Below, in pieces: positions 25,498-34,139 of a DNA stretch of 64,000 nt. The notes beneath the pieces were generated by a model that searched no databases, was not told the DNA's origin, and worked only from the letters and a program-made list of their open reading frames with translations. Origin of the DNA: Abyssalbus ytuae (GTDB lineage: Bacteria; Bacteroidota; Bacteroidia; Flavobacteriales; Flavobacteriaceae); the NCBI RefSeq assembly GCF_022807975.1, contig NZ_CP094358.1:3844001-3908000 (forward strand), written 5' to 3'. Positions within the stretch are counted from its first letter, which is position 1, and each line of letters opens with the position of its first letter. The translations under genes were made by a program, and so were the position numbers.

Positions 25498-28400
25498 TTA
25501 AAAGGTTGCATTAATTCCAAACAACAGGGTTCTCGTTTTTGGATAATAATTATCATTGTCAATGCCGGGGGTTATTCCTCCCAGATTCACTTCGGGGTCA
25601 AGGCCATTATAACCTGTAATTACAAAAACATTATTGGCCGTGGTGTAAAGCTTGATGCTTTTTATATCATCTTTTTTCATATTAAAAGTATATGAAAGAG
25701 TGATATTGTCTAAGCGTAAATAGTCTCCCTTTTCCAGATACCTGGTAGAGGTATAGTTGGCTCTGGAGTCGTTTATAGGCTCATTTAATGTCATTTTAGG
25801 CAGGTTAAAATGTGTGGCTTCTATGGGATAATTCAGATTTGACAGAGTTGTATTGAGTATTAAATTTCCTGTAACTCCCCTGAACAAAAAGTTCAATCCC
25901 CAGTTTTTATAGCTAAATGAATTTTGCCAGCTGAAGGTTAAATCAGGCTGGGCATCGCCATCATAATAATAATCGTTAGTAGTAGGGTTGGTGGTTAGTG
26001 ATCCATCGGCTGCATAAAATAAGGATTGTCCATTTTCATCCCTTCCTGCATATTTAATGAGGTGAAACTGTCCTATGGGATGGCCTTCTTCAATTATTTG
26101 AGTATAAAGTCCTGATTGCCCGTGATCGCCAGCAGAGGCTGTTTTTACAAAATCCAGTTGAAATTTATCGTTTGACAGGGATTCTATTTCGTTTTTATTG
26201 GAGGCAATCATCAAGGAAGTTTGCCAATTGAAATTATTTGTTTGAAAAGGGATAGCATTTACTGAGAGTTCAATACCTTTATTTCTTATAGATCCTGCAT
26301 TTGCTGTAAGGTTTCCCACTATATAATTAACAGTTGAAACAGGGTAATTCCAGATGAGGTCTTTTGTTAATTTATTGTAATATTCTACGGTTCCGCTTAA
26401 CCGGTTATTAAAAAGAGCCCAGTCTAATCCAAAATTCCACATGCTTGTTTTTTCCCATTTTAAGTCGGGATTGGCATTTTGAGAAGGAAATATTCCGTTT
26501 ATATACTCACCGTCATAATAGAATTTACCTGAGGAACTGTATCTGAGCCTGCTTATTAGCGGATTAAATCCAAGAGAGTTACCACTTATTCCGTAGCCTA
26601 CCCGGATTTTGAGGTTGTCCAGATTTTTTAAGGCAGACATAAAGTTTTCTTCAGATATAATCCATCCGGCAGAGAAAGAGGGAAAAGTACCCCAGCGATT
26701 GTTTTCGCCAAATGCAGAAGAGCCGTCGCTTCTGACAGTTCCCTGCAGGAGATATTTATTTTTGTATTGATAGTTTAAGCGGGTAAAAAAGGATATAGTT
26801 CTCAGGGTTGTTAAACTGGTGTTGCCGTAGTCGGGAAAATATCCTTCAGGAGGACTTGCCAATCCTAAATTGTAATAAAGTGTTTCGTCGGAAATAAATC
26901 CTATATTGGAAGCCTGAAAACCATTACCTGTTTTATCTTCCTGCCATGAATAACCCGACATAATCCTGAAGTCATGCGATCCTATTTGATTGCTATATGT
27001 GGCAATTAATTCTAAAATCTTTTTTTCCTCTTCAAATGAAGACCGGAAAGCATAGCCTTCTAATCCGTAGGCCAACCTGGAATCTTTAGAATAGTATATA
27101 CCCAGGTTAGACTGGCTGTTTTGATAAGAAGCGGTGGCTTCTATGGATATGTTGTCAATAATATTATATTTGGCATTAACACTTCCTAAAAATATTTTGT
27201 CCTTACCTTCCCGTGTGTTTTGTTCTATTAAAGCAATGGGATTAAAAGAAGAGTAATTATAATTTTCTCTGTAACTGCCGTCTTCGTTTTTTATGTCTAC
27301 CGTTGGTAAGTATTTTATCATACTTTCAAAAAGTTCATCTTTATTGGGAACCTGGTCGGTATTGGTCACAGTGCCTGCCAGCGAAAAACCTAATGAGAGT
27401 TTATCATTCATGGCTTTCTGGTTTATTTTTCCATTAATTGTAATACGTTCCAGACCGGTTTTTTTAATTATTCCTTCTTTATCCAGATAATTAAGGCTGC
27501 TATAGTAGGAGGTGTTTTTGCTCTTTCCGCTAAGCGATAAATTATGGTTTTGGGAAAAGCCGGTTTGGGTAACTTCATCCTGCCAGTCTATACTGGCCCC
27601 GGTATCATTTTCAGGATCCAGGCTGTAACCGTTAGATGACAAGTAGTTTCTGTATTCGGAAGCACTCATCATATCAATTTTGTTTGATATACTCTCGACA
27701 GCCACATAAGAATTGTATGAGATTTTTGATTGTTCTTCTCCTTTTTTTGTTGTAATGATGATAACCCCGTTTGCTGCTCTTGTACCATAAATGGCAGCTG
27801 CCGAAGCATCTTTCAATATATCGACTGATATAATATCATCCGGTGAAATTAAAGAGAGAGAAACCCCGGGAACACCGTCGATAACAAAAAATGGTTCCTG
27901 GGCAGAACCTTCTCTCAGGGTTGATGCTCCCCTTAAAATAATAGAAGTAGTAGTGGAGGTAGGGTCACCGTCATTCGTGATATTTAGGCCAGGAACAATG
28001 CCCTGAAGCATTTGCATGGGATTGGTATAAACACCACTGTTTAAATCTTCTGAATTAACCGTGGTAACCGAACTTGTTAAGTCCTTTCTTTTAAGAGAGC
28101 CGTATCCGATTAATACTATTTCATCTAAATCGGTAGCTTCTTCCTCTAAAATTATATCCAGGTTATTATCAGCATAGATTTCTTTAGACTGGTATCCTAA
28201 AAAAGAGATAATCAGGGTTGCATGGCTGTTTTGAACATTCATGGAAAATCTACCATCAAAATCGGTACTTACCCCGTTGTTTGTTTCTTTTTCTATTACG
28301 GTGGCACCGGGTAGAGGGTTGCCTTGGCTGTCTTTTACCTGCCCGTTAATTTTTATTTCCTTTTGTCCGGAATTTTTATTTTTGGTTATGTATATAATAT

Positions 28401-28704
28401 TTTCAACCAGGTTGAAAGATAAATTACAGCTCATAGAAATTTGAGCAATCACTTCCTCTATTTTATACTTTCTGTCTTTGAATGTTATTTTTTGATTGGT
28501 ATCAATATCTTCATTGTTATAAGCAAATGAAAAAGATGTCTGATTTTCAATTTGGTTGAGGACAGAAATTAAAGAACCATTATTTACAGTCAATGTGTAA
28601 TCTTCCGGAAAATTGATGTTTTGGCCTACGGAAATTTCATAAGAGAAAAAAAGCATAAATACCATGAAAGCATTTATACAGACTCTATAAGTATTTTTTT
28701 TCAT
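25498..28704 (-). CDS. SusC/RagA-family TonB-linked outer-membrane transporter with N-terminal STN domain
   Basis: The 1,068-residue protein has a signal peptide (about 1-27). An STN (secretin/TonB short N-terminal) domain lies around 38-108 (FSFAYNNEDI...KIEEVIAQIS), a carboxypeptidase-regulatory-like domain around 118-195 (GQVKDSQGNPLPGATV), then a plug with LDEIVLIGYGSLKRKDLTSS and VDILKDASAAAIYGTRAANG. A barrel follows, ending in LLFGINATF. The STN domain is the part that signals to FecR-type anti-sigma factors, and FecR and FecI genes sit directly upstream. This is thus a transducer-type SusC: ligand uptake should switch on its own locus. It forms the importer with SusD. Confidence 0.95.
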   Translation of the reverse strand: MKKNTYRVCINAFMVFMLFFSYEISVGQNINFPEDYTLTVNNGSLISVLNQIENQTSFSFAYNNEDIDTNQKITFKDRKYKIEEVIAQISMSCNLSFNLVENIIYITKNKNSGQKEIKINGQVKDSQGNPLPGATVIEKETNNGVSTDFDGRFSMNVQNSHATLIISFLGYQSKEIYADNNLDIILEEEATDLDEIVLIGYGSLKRKDLTSSVTTVNSEDLNSGVYTNPMQMLQGIVPGLNITNDGDPTSTTTSIILRGASTLREGSAQEPFFVIDGVPGVSLSLISPDDIISVDILKDASAAAIYGTRAANGVIIITTKKGEEQSKISYNSYVAVESISNKIDMMSASEYRNYLSSNGYSLDPENDTGASIDWQDEVTQTGFSQNHNLSLSGKSKNTSYYSSLNYLDKEGIIKKTGLERITINGKINQKAMNDKLSLGFSLAGTVTNTDQVPNKDELFESMIKYLPTVDIKNEDGSYRENYNYSSFNPIALIEQNTREGKDKIFLGSVNAKYNIIDNISIEATASYQNSQSNLGIYYSKDSRLAYGLEGYAFRSSFEEEKKILELIATYSNQIGSHDFRIMSGYSWQEDKTGNGFQASNIGFISDETLYYNLGLASPPEGYFPDYGNTSLTTLRTISFFTRLNYQYKNKYLLQGTVRSDGSSAFGENNRWGTFPSFSAGWIISEENFMSALKNLDNLKIRVGYGISGNSLGFNPLISRLRYSSSGKFYYDGEYINGIFPSQNANPDLKWEKTSMWNFGLDWALFNNRLSGTVEYYNKLTKDLIWNYPVSTVNYIVGNLTANAGSIRNKGIELSVNAIPFQTNNFNWQTSLMIASNKNEIESLSNDKFQLDFVKTASAGDHGQSGLYTQIIEEGHPIGQFHLIKYAGRDENGQSLFYAADGSLTTNPTTNDYYYDGDAQPDLTFSWQNSFSYKNWGLNFLFRGVTGNLILNTTLSNLNYPIEATHFNLPKMTLNEPINDSRANYTSTRYLEKGDYLRLDNITLSYTFNMKKDDIKSIKLYTTANNVFVITGYNGLDPEVNLGGITPGIDNDNYYPKTRTLLFGINATF

Positions 28705-28776
28705 AAATTTGTACTTTTATATTTAACTCATAAGAGGAATTGTAATCAGTGCCTGCAAGCGGATTTGATTCCTCTT

Positions 28777-29730
28777 TTATTTTTCTTTGGAATTGATTTT
28801 AATTGCGTCTTTTGTTTTTTCATATTTAAAATTTGTGATTATTGTTAAACCATTTAGGATTTCTTCTAATGTTATGCCCGGGTGATAGCGTGCGGTTATA
28901 GGGACGTCTTTTTTTAAATCAACTTCGTTTGTTGTAAAGGTTATGTCAAATCTTCTCTCCAGTATTTTTAAAGCTTCTGACAGAGGTGTTTTATTAAAAA
29001 TTATTTTTCCGTCTTTCCATTTATCAAAATCGAAATCGTGGATATGCTTTTTGGATTGTTTTTTTAATAGATTGCTAATTATCAGTTGATTGTTTTTGCG
29101 TAAGGAAGTAGTATCTGCAATTTGGTTGTAAACCTCTACACTTCCTTCTTTAATGGTTACTGTTGTATTAATATCATTGCTGTAGGCATCAATATTAAAT
29201 TTTGTTCCGGTTACTTTTAAGGTGTTATCCAGAAAGTGAATAGTGAAAGGTGACTTTGTATTTTTATGTACCTCAAAGTAGGCTTCACCTTTCAGTTCTA
29301 CCTTTCTGTTTGCAATAAAATCTTTTTTATATTTTACTGTAGAAGAACTGTTTATCCAAATTTTAGAACTATCGGGGAGTATATACATTGTGGCTACTTC
29401 TCCAGCATTGACTTTTAGAGTTATATACCTGGGAAATTTTTGGTATAAAAAAACAAGCCCAATCAATAAAATAATAACAGCGGCTGCTGAAAATTTATAA
29501 GGGTTTACTTTTTTATGAGTTGTTACTCCCTTTATTTTATTCCAGACAGCTTTTTGACTTTTAAAGTTATTTGGTTTATGAGATAAGGCATGATCCCATT
29601 TTTCTCTTAACCAACGGTCTACTCTTAATTTGTTTTCAGGATCTTCCAACAACTCAAGCAAAATTTTTACTTCGGCTTCTGTTGCTGTCCCTTCCAGATG
29701 TTTTTTCCAATATTTTTCCAAATCGTACAT
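28777..29730 (-). CDS. FecR-family anti-sigma factor (DUF4974)
   Basis: The 317-residue single-pass inner-membrane protein has a cytoplasmic N-terminal domain (about 1-70, with EKYWKKHLEGTATEAEVKILL and WNKIKG). One transmembrane helix lies at about 80-100 (AVIILLIGLVFLYQKF). A periplasmic FecR domain follows (about 105-215: NAGEVATMYILPDSSKIWIN, SPFTIHFLDNTLKVTGTKFN), and a C-terminal DUF4974/STN-contact domain closes it (about 250-317: PLSEALKILERRFDI, GITLEEILNGL). It should hold the ECF sigma factor encoded upstream until SusC, with ligand, contacts the periplasmic part. It lies between the sigma factor and susC, the usual order. Confidence 0.92.
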   Translation of the reverse strand: MYDLEKYWKKHLEGTATEAEVKILLELLEDPENKLRVDRWLREKWDHALSHKPNNFKSQKAVWNKIKGVTTHKKVNPYKFSAAAVIILLIGLVFLYQKFPRYITLKVNAGEVATMYILPDSSKIWINSSSTVKYKKDFIANRKVELKGEAYFEVHKNTKSPFTIHFLDNTLKVTGTKFNIDAYSNDINTTVTIKEGSVEVYNQIADTTSLRKNNQLIISNLLKKQSKKHIHDFDFDKWKDGKIIFNKTPLSEALKILERRFDITFTTNEVDLKKDVPITARYHPGITLEEILNGLTIITNFKYEKTKDAIKINSKEK

Positions 29731-29842
29731 TGTACTGCTTTGTGAGTGTATTTAATTGTTATACCCTCACCACCCAAAAAACACCCTATTGATAGTTTTA
29801 ACAAATTGTTAACTTATTTGCAGGTTTACGTTAAGAAGAATT

Positions 29843-30418
29843 TTATTTAAAGAAATACAGTCCGATAAGAACAGATATATATTTAATATCTCTTTTAAGA
29901 ATTGTAAGGGCCCTGTTCATGTGATTTTCTACAGTCTTCGGGGTTATTCCCAAATGTTCAGCTATTTGCTCGGTTGACCAGCCGTAAAGACGTCTCATTT
30001 TGAAAATGGTTTTAGGCCGTTCAGGTAAATTATTAATTAACGTTTCATAGGAGGTATGGAGTTCATCGGAAAAAATATCATTTTCAATGGTGAAGGTGAT
30101 TTCATCTTTTATATCAGAAATATTGTCCAATTGAAATCTGATTTCTTTTTTGAGAATTTTAAGGGCTTTATTTTTAGTAATGGTAAACAGGTATGATTCA
30201 AATGATTTATCAATATTAAGTTCTTCTCTTTTTTTCCAAATAGTTACAAAAACTTCCTGAATTACATCATCACTATAATCATTTAGATTTAAAGTAGCCA
30301 AAAACCTTATCAGCCTGGGTGAATATATATTGTACATCAGTTTAAAAGCCTGATGGTCAGAGTTTTTTATTTTTATAATTAACTCTTGAATGTCAAACTT
30401 CCCGGAGGGCCTATTCAT
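29843..30418 (-). CDS. ECF-type RNA polymerase sigma factor (FecI-like, Bacteroidota)
   Basis: The protein is 191 residues from the ATG at 30418; an in-frame ATG 30 bp upstream would add MRNIAFICKI. Sigma region 2 is at about 20-90 (DHQAFKLMYNIYSPRLIRFL, DDVIQEVFVTIWKKRE). Region 4 is at about 125-180 (LPERPKTIFKMRRLYGWSTEQIAEHLGITPKTVENHM), a clear HTH. It belongs to the sigma-70 family 1 expansion in Bacteroidota, where each member controls its linked SusCD operon through a FecR partner. Here the predicted target is the adjacent SusCD-phosphoesterase operon. Confidence 0.93.
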   Translation of the reverse strand: MNRPSGKFDIQELIIKIKNSDHQAFKLMYNIYSPRLIRFLATLNLNDYSDDVIQEVFVTIWKKREELNIDKSFESYLFTITKNKALKILKKEIRFQLDNISDIKDEITFTIENDIFSDELHTSYETLINNLPERPKTIFKMRRLYGWSTEQIAEHLGITPKTVENHMNRALTILKRDIKYISVLIGLYFFK

Positions 30419-30516
30419 AATTTTACAAATGAAGGCAATATTCCTCAATTTGTAAATGAATCTGTATTAACTTATAGTTAATATGTTATTTTATTCCTAC
30501 TGTGAAATGTTTTTAG

Positions 30517-33006
30517 TTATAATTCCATGTGGGTGGTATAGTATCCTTTTCCTGACTTAATGTCTTTTCTGGAAAGCCTGTTTTTTTTCCTGTCGGGGGT
30601 AAACCAGTTTTTTACACGGTTATAATCAAGAAAATAGCTTATGCGCAGGGATACACTGTTTAGCTTGGGCTCATTAAAAAGAGTATCAAAGTTTTCGGAA
30701 AAATTCATCCTGGTTTCTTCAACATAACTTTCAATTGCATTTCTGTATAGAAAAGTTAACTGGCTTCCCGGAGCAAACCACCATGAAAAACGTACATCAA
30801 TATTCCAGCTATTGTAGGTGGCATTATTATTTTCATTATACGCTGGGTTATGAGTTAGTTCTCCGTTATTTTCCAGCAGGTAAAATTTATTGTATAAAAC
30901 CTCTGAGTAATAATGCCGAAAGGTTAAGTTAAGTGCTGCTTTATTATTAAATATAAACTGGGATTCTAAGGCACTGGTAACAGTATTTCTATTTCTTTTT
31001 CCGAAAATAAGATTGTCGTCATCATCGCTGTCAACATAGCCTACATTATTATTAAGGAAATTAAATTCTGTTTCGATATAGAGTTTCCATTTGTCTGAAA
31101 ACCGATATCGGGGGCTAAAGACAATAGTAAGGTCGTCTCTTCTTTTTTCATCGTATTTATACCAGTCTATGGTAAAATCTAAAGCGAATTTTTTTCTATA
31201 ATCTGTAGAAAACCATACCCAGGGGTCATAATATGCCGGTACTTTTACATATCTGCCTTCTGTTCTGGGCTCATAAATATCATTGGTACCAAAAGGAGTA
31301 GTTTCAAATCCGCCACCAAAGACAAAGAATTTTTTTGTTGTAAAACTTGAATTAAAGTTAAAACTAAAATTATTGTAAAGGTCCGGTTCCAGCCTTCTAT
31401 CAAAATTGAGGTTAAAATTTAAATACAGATTGTTTAAAAATCCTTTGGGTTGTAAATACCTGAAACCATAATACCCGTAATAATTTATAAAATTAGTTCT
31501 GCTTGAATATCCCAGATCGTTTATATCATAATCTTTGCTCCTTAAATTAATTTCTCCTGTTAATCTGTGCATTCCGCTAATTTTAGCTATACCTGTATGA
31601 GCCTCAACCCCAAACTTTGTATTGTCTTCCATAACCCAGCTTCCTTCTGCATTTGCCCAATAGTTTAGGGTGTTTTTTTTGTTAGTAATATCTACATATA
31701 CTCCTGTGGCGTTTGCATCTCTGAAATTCCCTGCCCTTATTACATTGGTGTTTACCAGGGAGACGGATGAATTGCCCCGAAAGCGTTGATCGAGTACAAA
31801 AACACTATAATTAGACAAAGGTTCTACTTTTACATCTCTGGTCTCATTTGTGATTGTATCTTTAATTCTGGCATAAGTTTTTTCGGTTATTGCATTAAAA
31901 AAACCTATTCCCAATCCTTTATTTGTTCTACCTGAAACTTTTAATGCATTAATTAAATCAACAGTTACGGGCTCTTCTATTGTTTCTTCATTGTCGTTTA
32001 AATTTATTTCACCCGATGGAGAACCGCCCACTCTTCTGGAATAAAATAAATCGCCTTTGGAAAATAATTCAGTTCCTTCGGTAAAAAAAGGGCGTTGTTC
32101 ATCGTACTGTACTTCAAATGCCGACAGATTTAAAACAGCATTGTCAAATTTGGTCTGGCCAAAATCCGGTATTAATATCATATCTAAGGTAAAGGCATCA
32201 TTGATACCGTATTTTAAATCCATTCCGCCATTAACATTTACTTCTGTGTTATTATCATAATTATTAACATAGGTCGATATGTAAGGTTGAAAAGAAAGCC
32301 GGGTAGGGGTTTTAATATTTTCTATTCCATGAATTTCTCCATCGTAAATGGAATAGCTTCCTTTAGTGTTATCTACATGGCTCCAGCTGTAACGAGTCCT
32401 GTTTCGGCGAAATTCCCTTTCCATGTTTAATCCCCACTCCTGTATTGATTTTTTTGGAAATCTTAATTGGGAGTAGGGTATAAAAATTTCTGCTACCCAA
32501 TTGTTTTCATTTATTTTAACATCACTGTACCAAACTCCGTTCCATGAGGTATCTTCATCGCCATTGGTCATTTTTGCATCATACTGTACGCCTGCAGCTG
32601 TTACTATAAACTGTAAACTTTGTTGTCTGTCATTATATCCATTTAATAAGATAAAAAAGAAATCATCGTTGCCTATATTGTCTCTTTCTGTTAATTCTTT
32701 TAATATTTTGTCAGGATACGGATCATCCATAGTAGCCCCGAAATAAATCCCTAAATCATCATAAACTATTTTTACCCTGGTGCTGAGGCTGTCGGGAATT
32801 GGCTTTCCGTTATTGGGTGTTCTTTCTACAAAATTTGAAGCCACAGGTACATTTTCCCAGGCTTTATCGTTTAAAACACCATCAATTTTTGGAGGTTCGA
32901 TTATACGTGTAATCGTAATTTTTTTTCGGGGAATACTATCTTCTACCTGTGCTTTTAATTGTAAAGAACAAGCCGCTATTAAAAAAATGGAAAAGAAAAA
33001 TTTCAT
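30517..33006 (-). CDS. DUF5916 outer-membrane protein with N-terminal CBM9-like domain
   Basis: The 829-residue protein has a signal peptide (cleavage near LQLKAQ). A CBM9-like beta-sandwich lies at about 30-230 (KITITRIIEPPKIDGVLNDKAWE, TRVKIVYDDLGIYFGATMDD, WNGVWYSDV, WVAEIFIPYSQLRFP). A long region rich in amphipathic strands follows, resembling a beta-barrel, with alternating aromatic residues and FTEGTELF in the linker (DEQRPFFTEGTELF). This is the DUF5916 arrangement; the function is unknown. Similar proteins often occur beside secreted phosphoesterases, peptidases and amidohydrolases in Bacteroidota, in my recollection. It lies 69 bp upstream of the sigma factor gene and points the same way. 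Confidence 0.82.
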   Translation of the reverse strand: MKFFFSIFLIAACSLQLKAQVEDSIPRKKITITRIIEPPKIDGVLNDKAWENVPVASNFVERTPNNGKPIPDSLSTRVKIVYDDLGIYFGATMDDPYPDKILKELTERDNIGNDDFFFILLNGYNDRQQSLQFIVTAAGVQYDAKMTNGDEDTSWNGVWYSDVKINENNWVAEIFIPYSQLRFPKKSIQEWGLNMEREFRRNRTRYSWSHVDNTKGSYSIYDGEIHGIENIKTPTRLSFQPYISTYVNNYDNNTEVNVNGGMDLKYGINDAFTLDMILIPDFGQTKFDNAVLNLSAFEVQYDEQRPFFTEGTELFSKGDLFYSRRVGGSPSGEINLNDNEETIEEPVTVDLINALKVSGRTNKGLGIGFFNAITEKTYARIKDTITNETRDVKVEPLSNYSVFVLDQRFRGNSSVSLVNTNVIRAGNFRDANATGVYVDITNKKNTLNYWANAEGSWVMEDNTKFGVEAHTGIAKISGMHRLTGEINLRSKDYDINDLGYSSRTNFINYYGYYGFRYLQPKGFLNNLYLNFNLNFDRRLEPDLYNNFSFNFNSSFTTKKFFVFGGGFETTPFGTNDIYEPRTEGRYVKVPAYYDPWVWFSTDYRKKFALDFTIDWYKYDEKRRDDLTIVFSPRYRFSDKWKLYIETEFNFLNNNVGYVDSDDDDNLIFGKRNRNTVTSALESQFIFNNKAALNLTFRHYYSEVLYNKFYLLENNGELTHNPAYNENNNATYNSWNIDVRFSWWFAPGSQLTFLYRNAIESYVEETRMNFSENFDTLFNEPKLNSVSLRISYFLDYNRVKNWFTPDRKKNRLSRKDIKSGKGYYTTHMEL

Positions 33007-33137
33007 TTAAAGAATTTTTTCTAAAGACTAAGGTAAATTTAAACTGTTACAATTATCCTATTATTTTTTTAAATTGAAGTTAAAACTGTTTTTTTTATAA
33101 AAATTGAGTTTTATTCTAAATACTCTCTGTATAATTT

Positions 33138-34049
33138 TTAATCCATATAAACTTTACAATTTAGAAAAGCATTTTTAATACGGTTTTTTTCTTTTTTGCT
33201 TAAAGGATTGTGTAGTAAAATGAGAGTGCGTAATTGAGTCATATTTTCTAAATTATCCGGAAGCTTAGTAAGATTATTATGTGAGAGTATTAATAATTCC
33301 AAACTGGTTAAATGAGTTAAAACTTCCGGTAATTCTTGCAGATTGTTATTATTTAAGATAAGGGTTTTAATGTTTTTTAAATATTTTATTTCATCAGGAA
33401 GCAATCTTAAATGGTTATATTCTATGTTTAATTCTTCAATTTTTTCTAAAAGAGTCCACTTTTCATCCAGCTCGTAAAACTGGTTGTACCCCAGATTCAG
33501 CGTTTTTAAATCGGAGAGGTTTGCAATGGTTTCCGGTAAATAACTTAACTGGTTATTATTAAGTTCCAAAACTTCAAGAGAAGTACAATTACCGATGCTT
33601 TTGGGAAGAGATGTTATTTTATTTGTTGATAAATGAAGAAATCTGAGATTAACAAGTTCGCCTATGTCGTCTGGTATATATGATATATTATTATCTGCCA
33701 GATTAAGGCGAATTAGTTGTTTTAAACTGCCTATTTCGTTGGGTATATAGTTTAAAGAATTAAGTTTTAAATTTAAAACTTCCAGCTTTTTCAGAAAAAA
33801 AACTGATGAATCCCAACGTTCCAGATTATTCCGCATTAAATTTAAAAAAGTAAGATCTTTCAGGTTTTTTATTTCATCCGGAATATAAAAAAGGTGTTGA
33901 TCTCTCAGGTTTAATTGTGTAGCATTCGAAGCTTGGAGTGCATTTTCCAGTTTTCCGTATACTTTAGTATCCAAAGGATTGGCATTTTGAGAGAAAATGT
34001 TTAATGTGGTTCCTATGATGGCGGAAACTAAGTATAATACCTTTTTCAT
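33138..34049 (-). CDS. Secreted leucine-rich-repeat protein
   Basis: The 303-residue protein has a signal peptide (about 1-20, NIFSQ). From about 45 to 290 it is a run of roughly ten LRRs with a 23-residue period and the pattern LxxLxxLxLxxNxLxxLPxxI (for example LINLADNNISYIPDDIGEL-like units). This is the bacterial SDS22/plant-intermediate style solenoid. A short cap with cysteine (NAFLNCKVYMD) closes the protein. It has no membrane anchor and no T9SS tail, so it is presumably periplasmic. It probably serves as a protein-interaction scaffold, with no catalytic signature. It lies between the PhoD-PhoX giant and the DUF5916 gene, all co-directional. Confidence 0.85.
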   Translation of the reverse strand: MKKVLYLVSAIIGTTLNIFSQNANPLDTKVYGKLENALQASNATQLNLRDQHLFYIPDEIKNLKDLTFLNLMRNNLERWDSSVFFLKKLEVLNLKLNSLNYIPNEIGSLKQLIRLNLADNNISYIPDDIGELVNLRFLHLSTNKITSLPKSIGNCTSLEVLELNNNQLSYLPETIANLSDLKTLNLGYNQFYELDEKWTLLEKIEELNIEYNHLRLLPDEIKYLKNIKTLILNNNNLQELPEVLTHLTSLELLILSHNNLTKLPDNLENMTQLRTLILLHNPLSKKEKNRIKNAFLNCKVYMD

Positions 34050-34094
34050 AAATTACTGATATAAGATCACCCCCAGTTTTTGTAAGTAATTATT

Positions 34095-34132
34095 AATAAG
34101 ATAGGGGACAGGATCACTGTCCCTATCTTATT
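34095..34132. terminator. Long hairpin between the giant phosphatase and LRR genes
   Basis: AATAAGATAGGGGACAG and CTGTCCCTATCTTATT pair over 16 bp with one bulged G and a 5-base loop (GATCA). The stem starts 8 bp after the stop of the giant phosphatase gene. There is no clean T-run, so it may be a terminator, an mRNA-stabilising 3' hairpin or a processing site that uncouples the LRR gene. Confidence 0.6.
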
Positions 34133-34139
34133 TGGGTAT

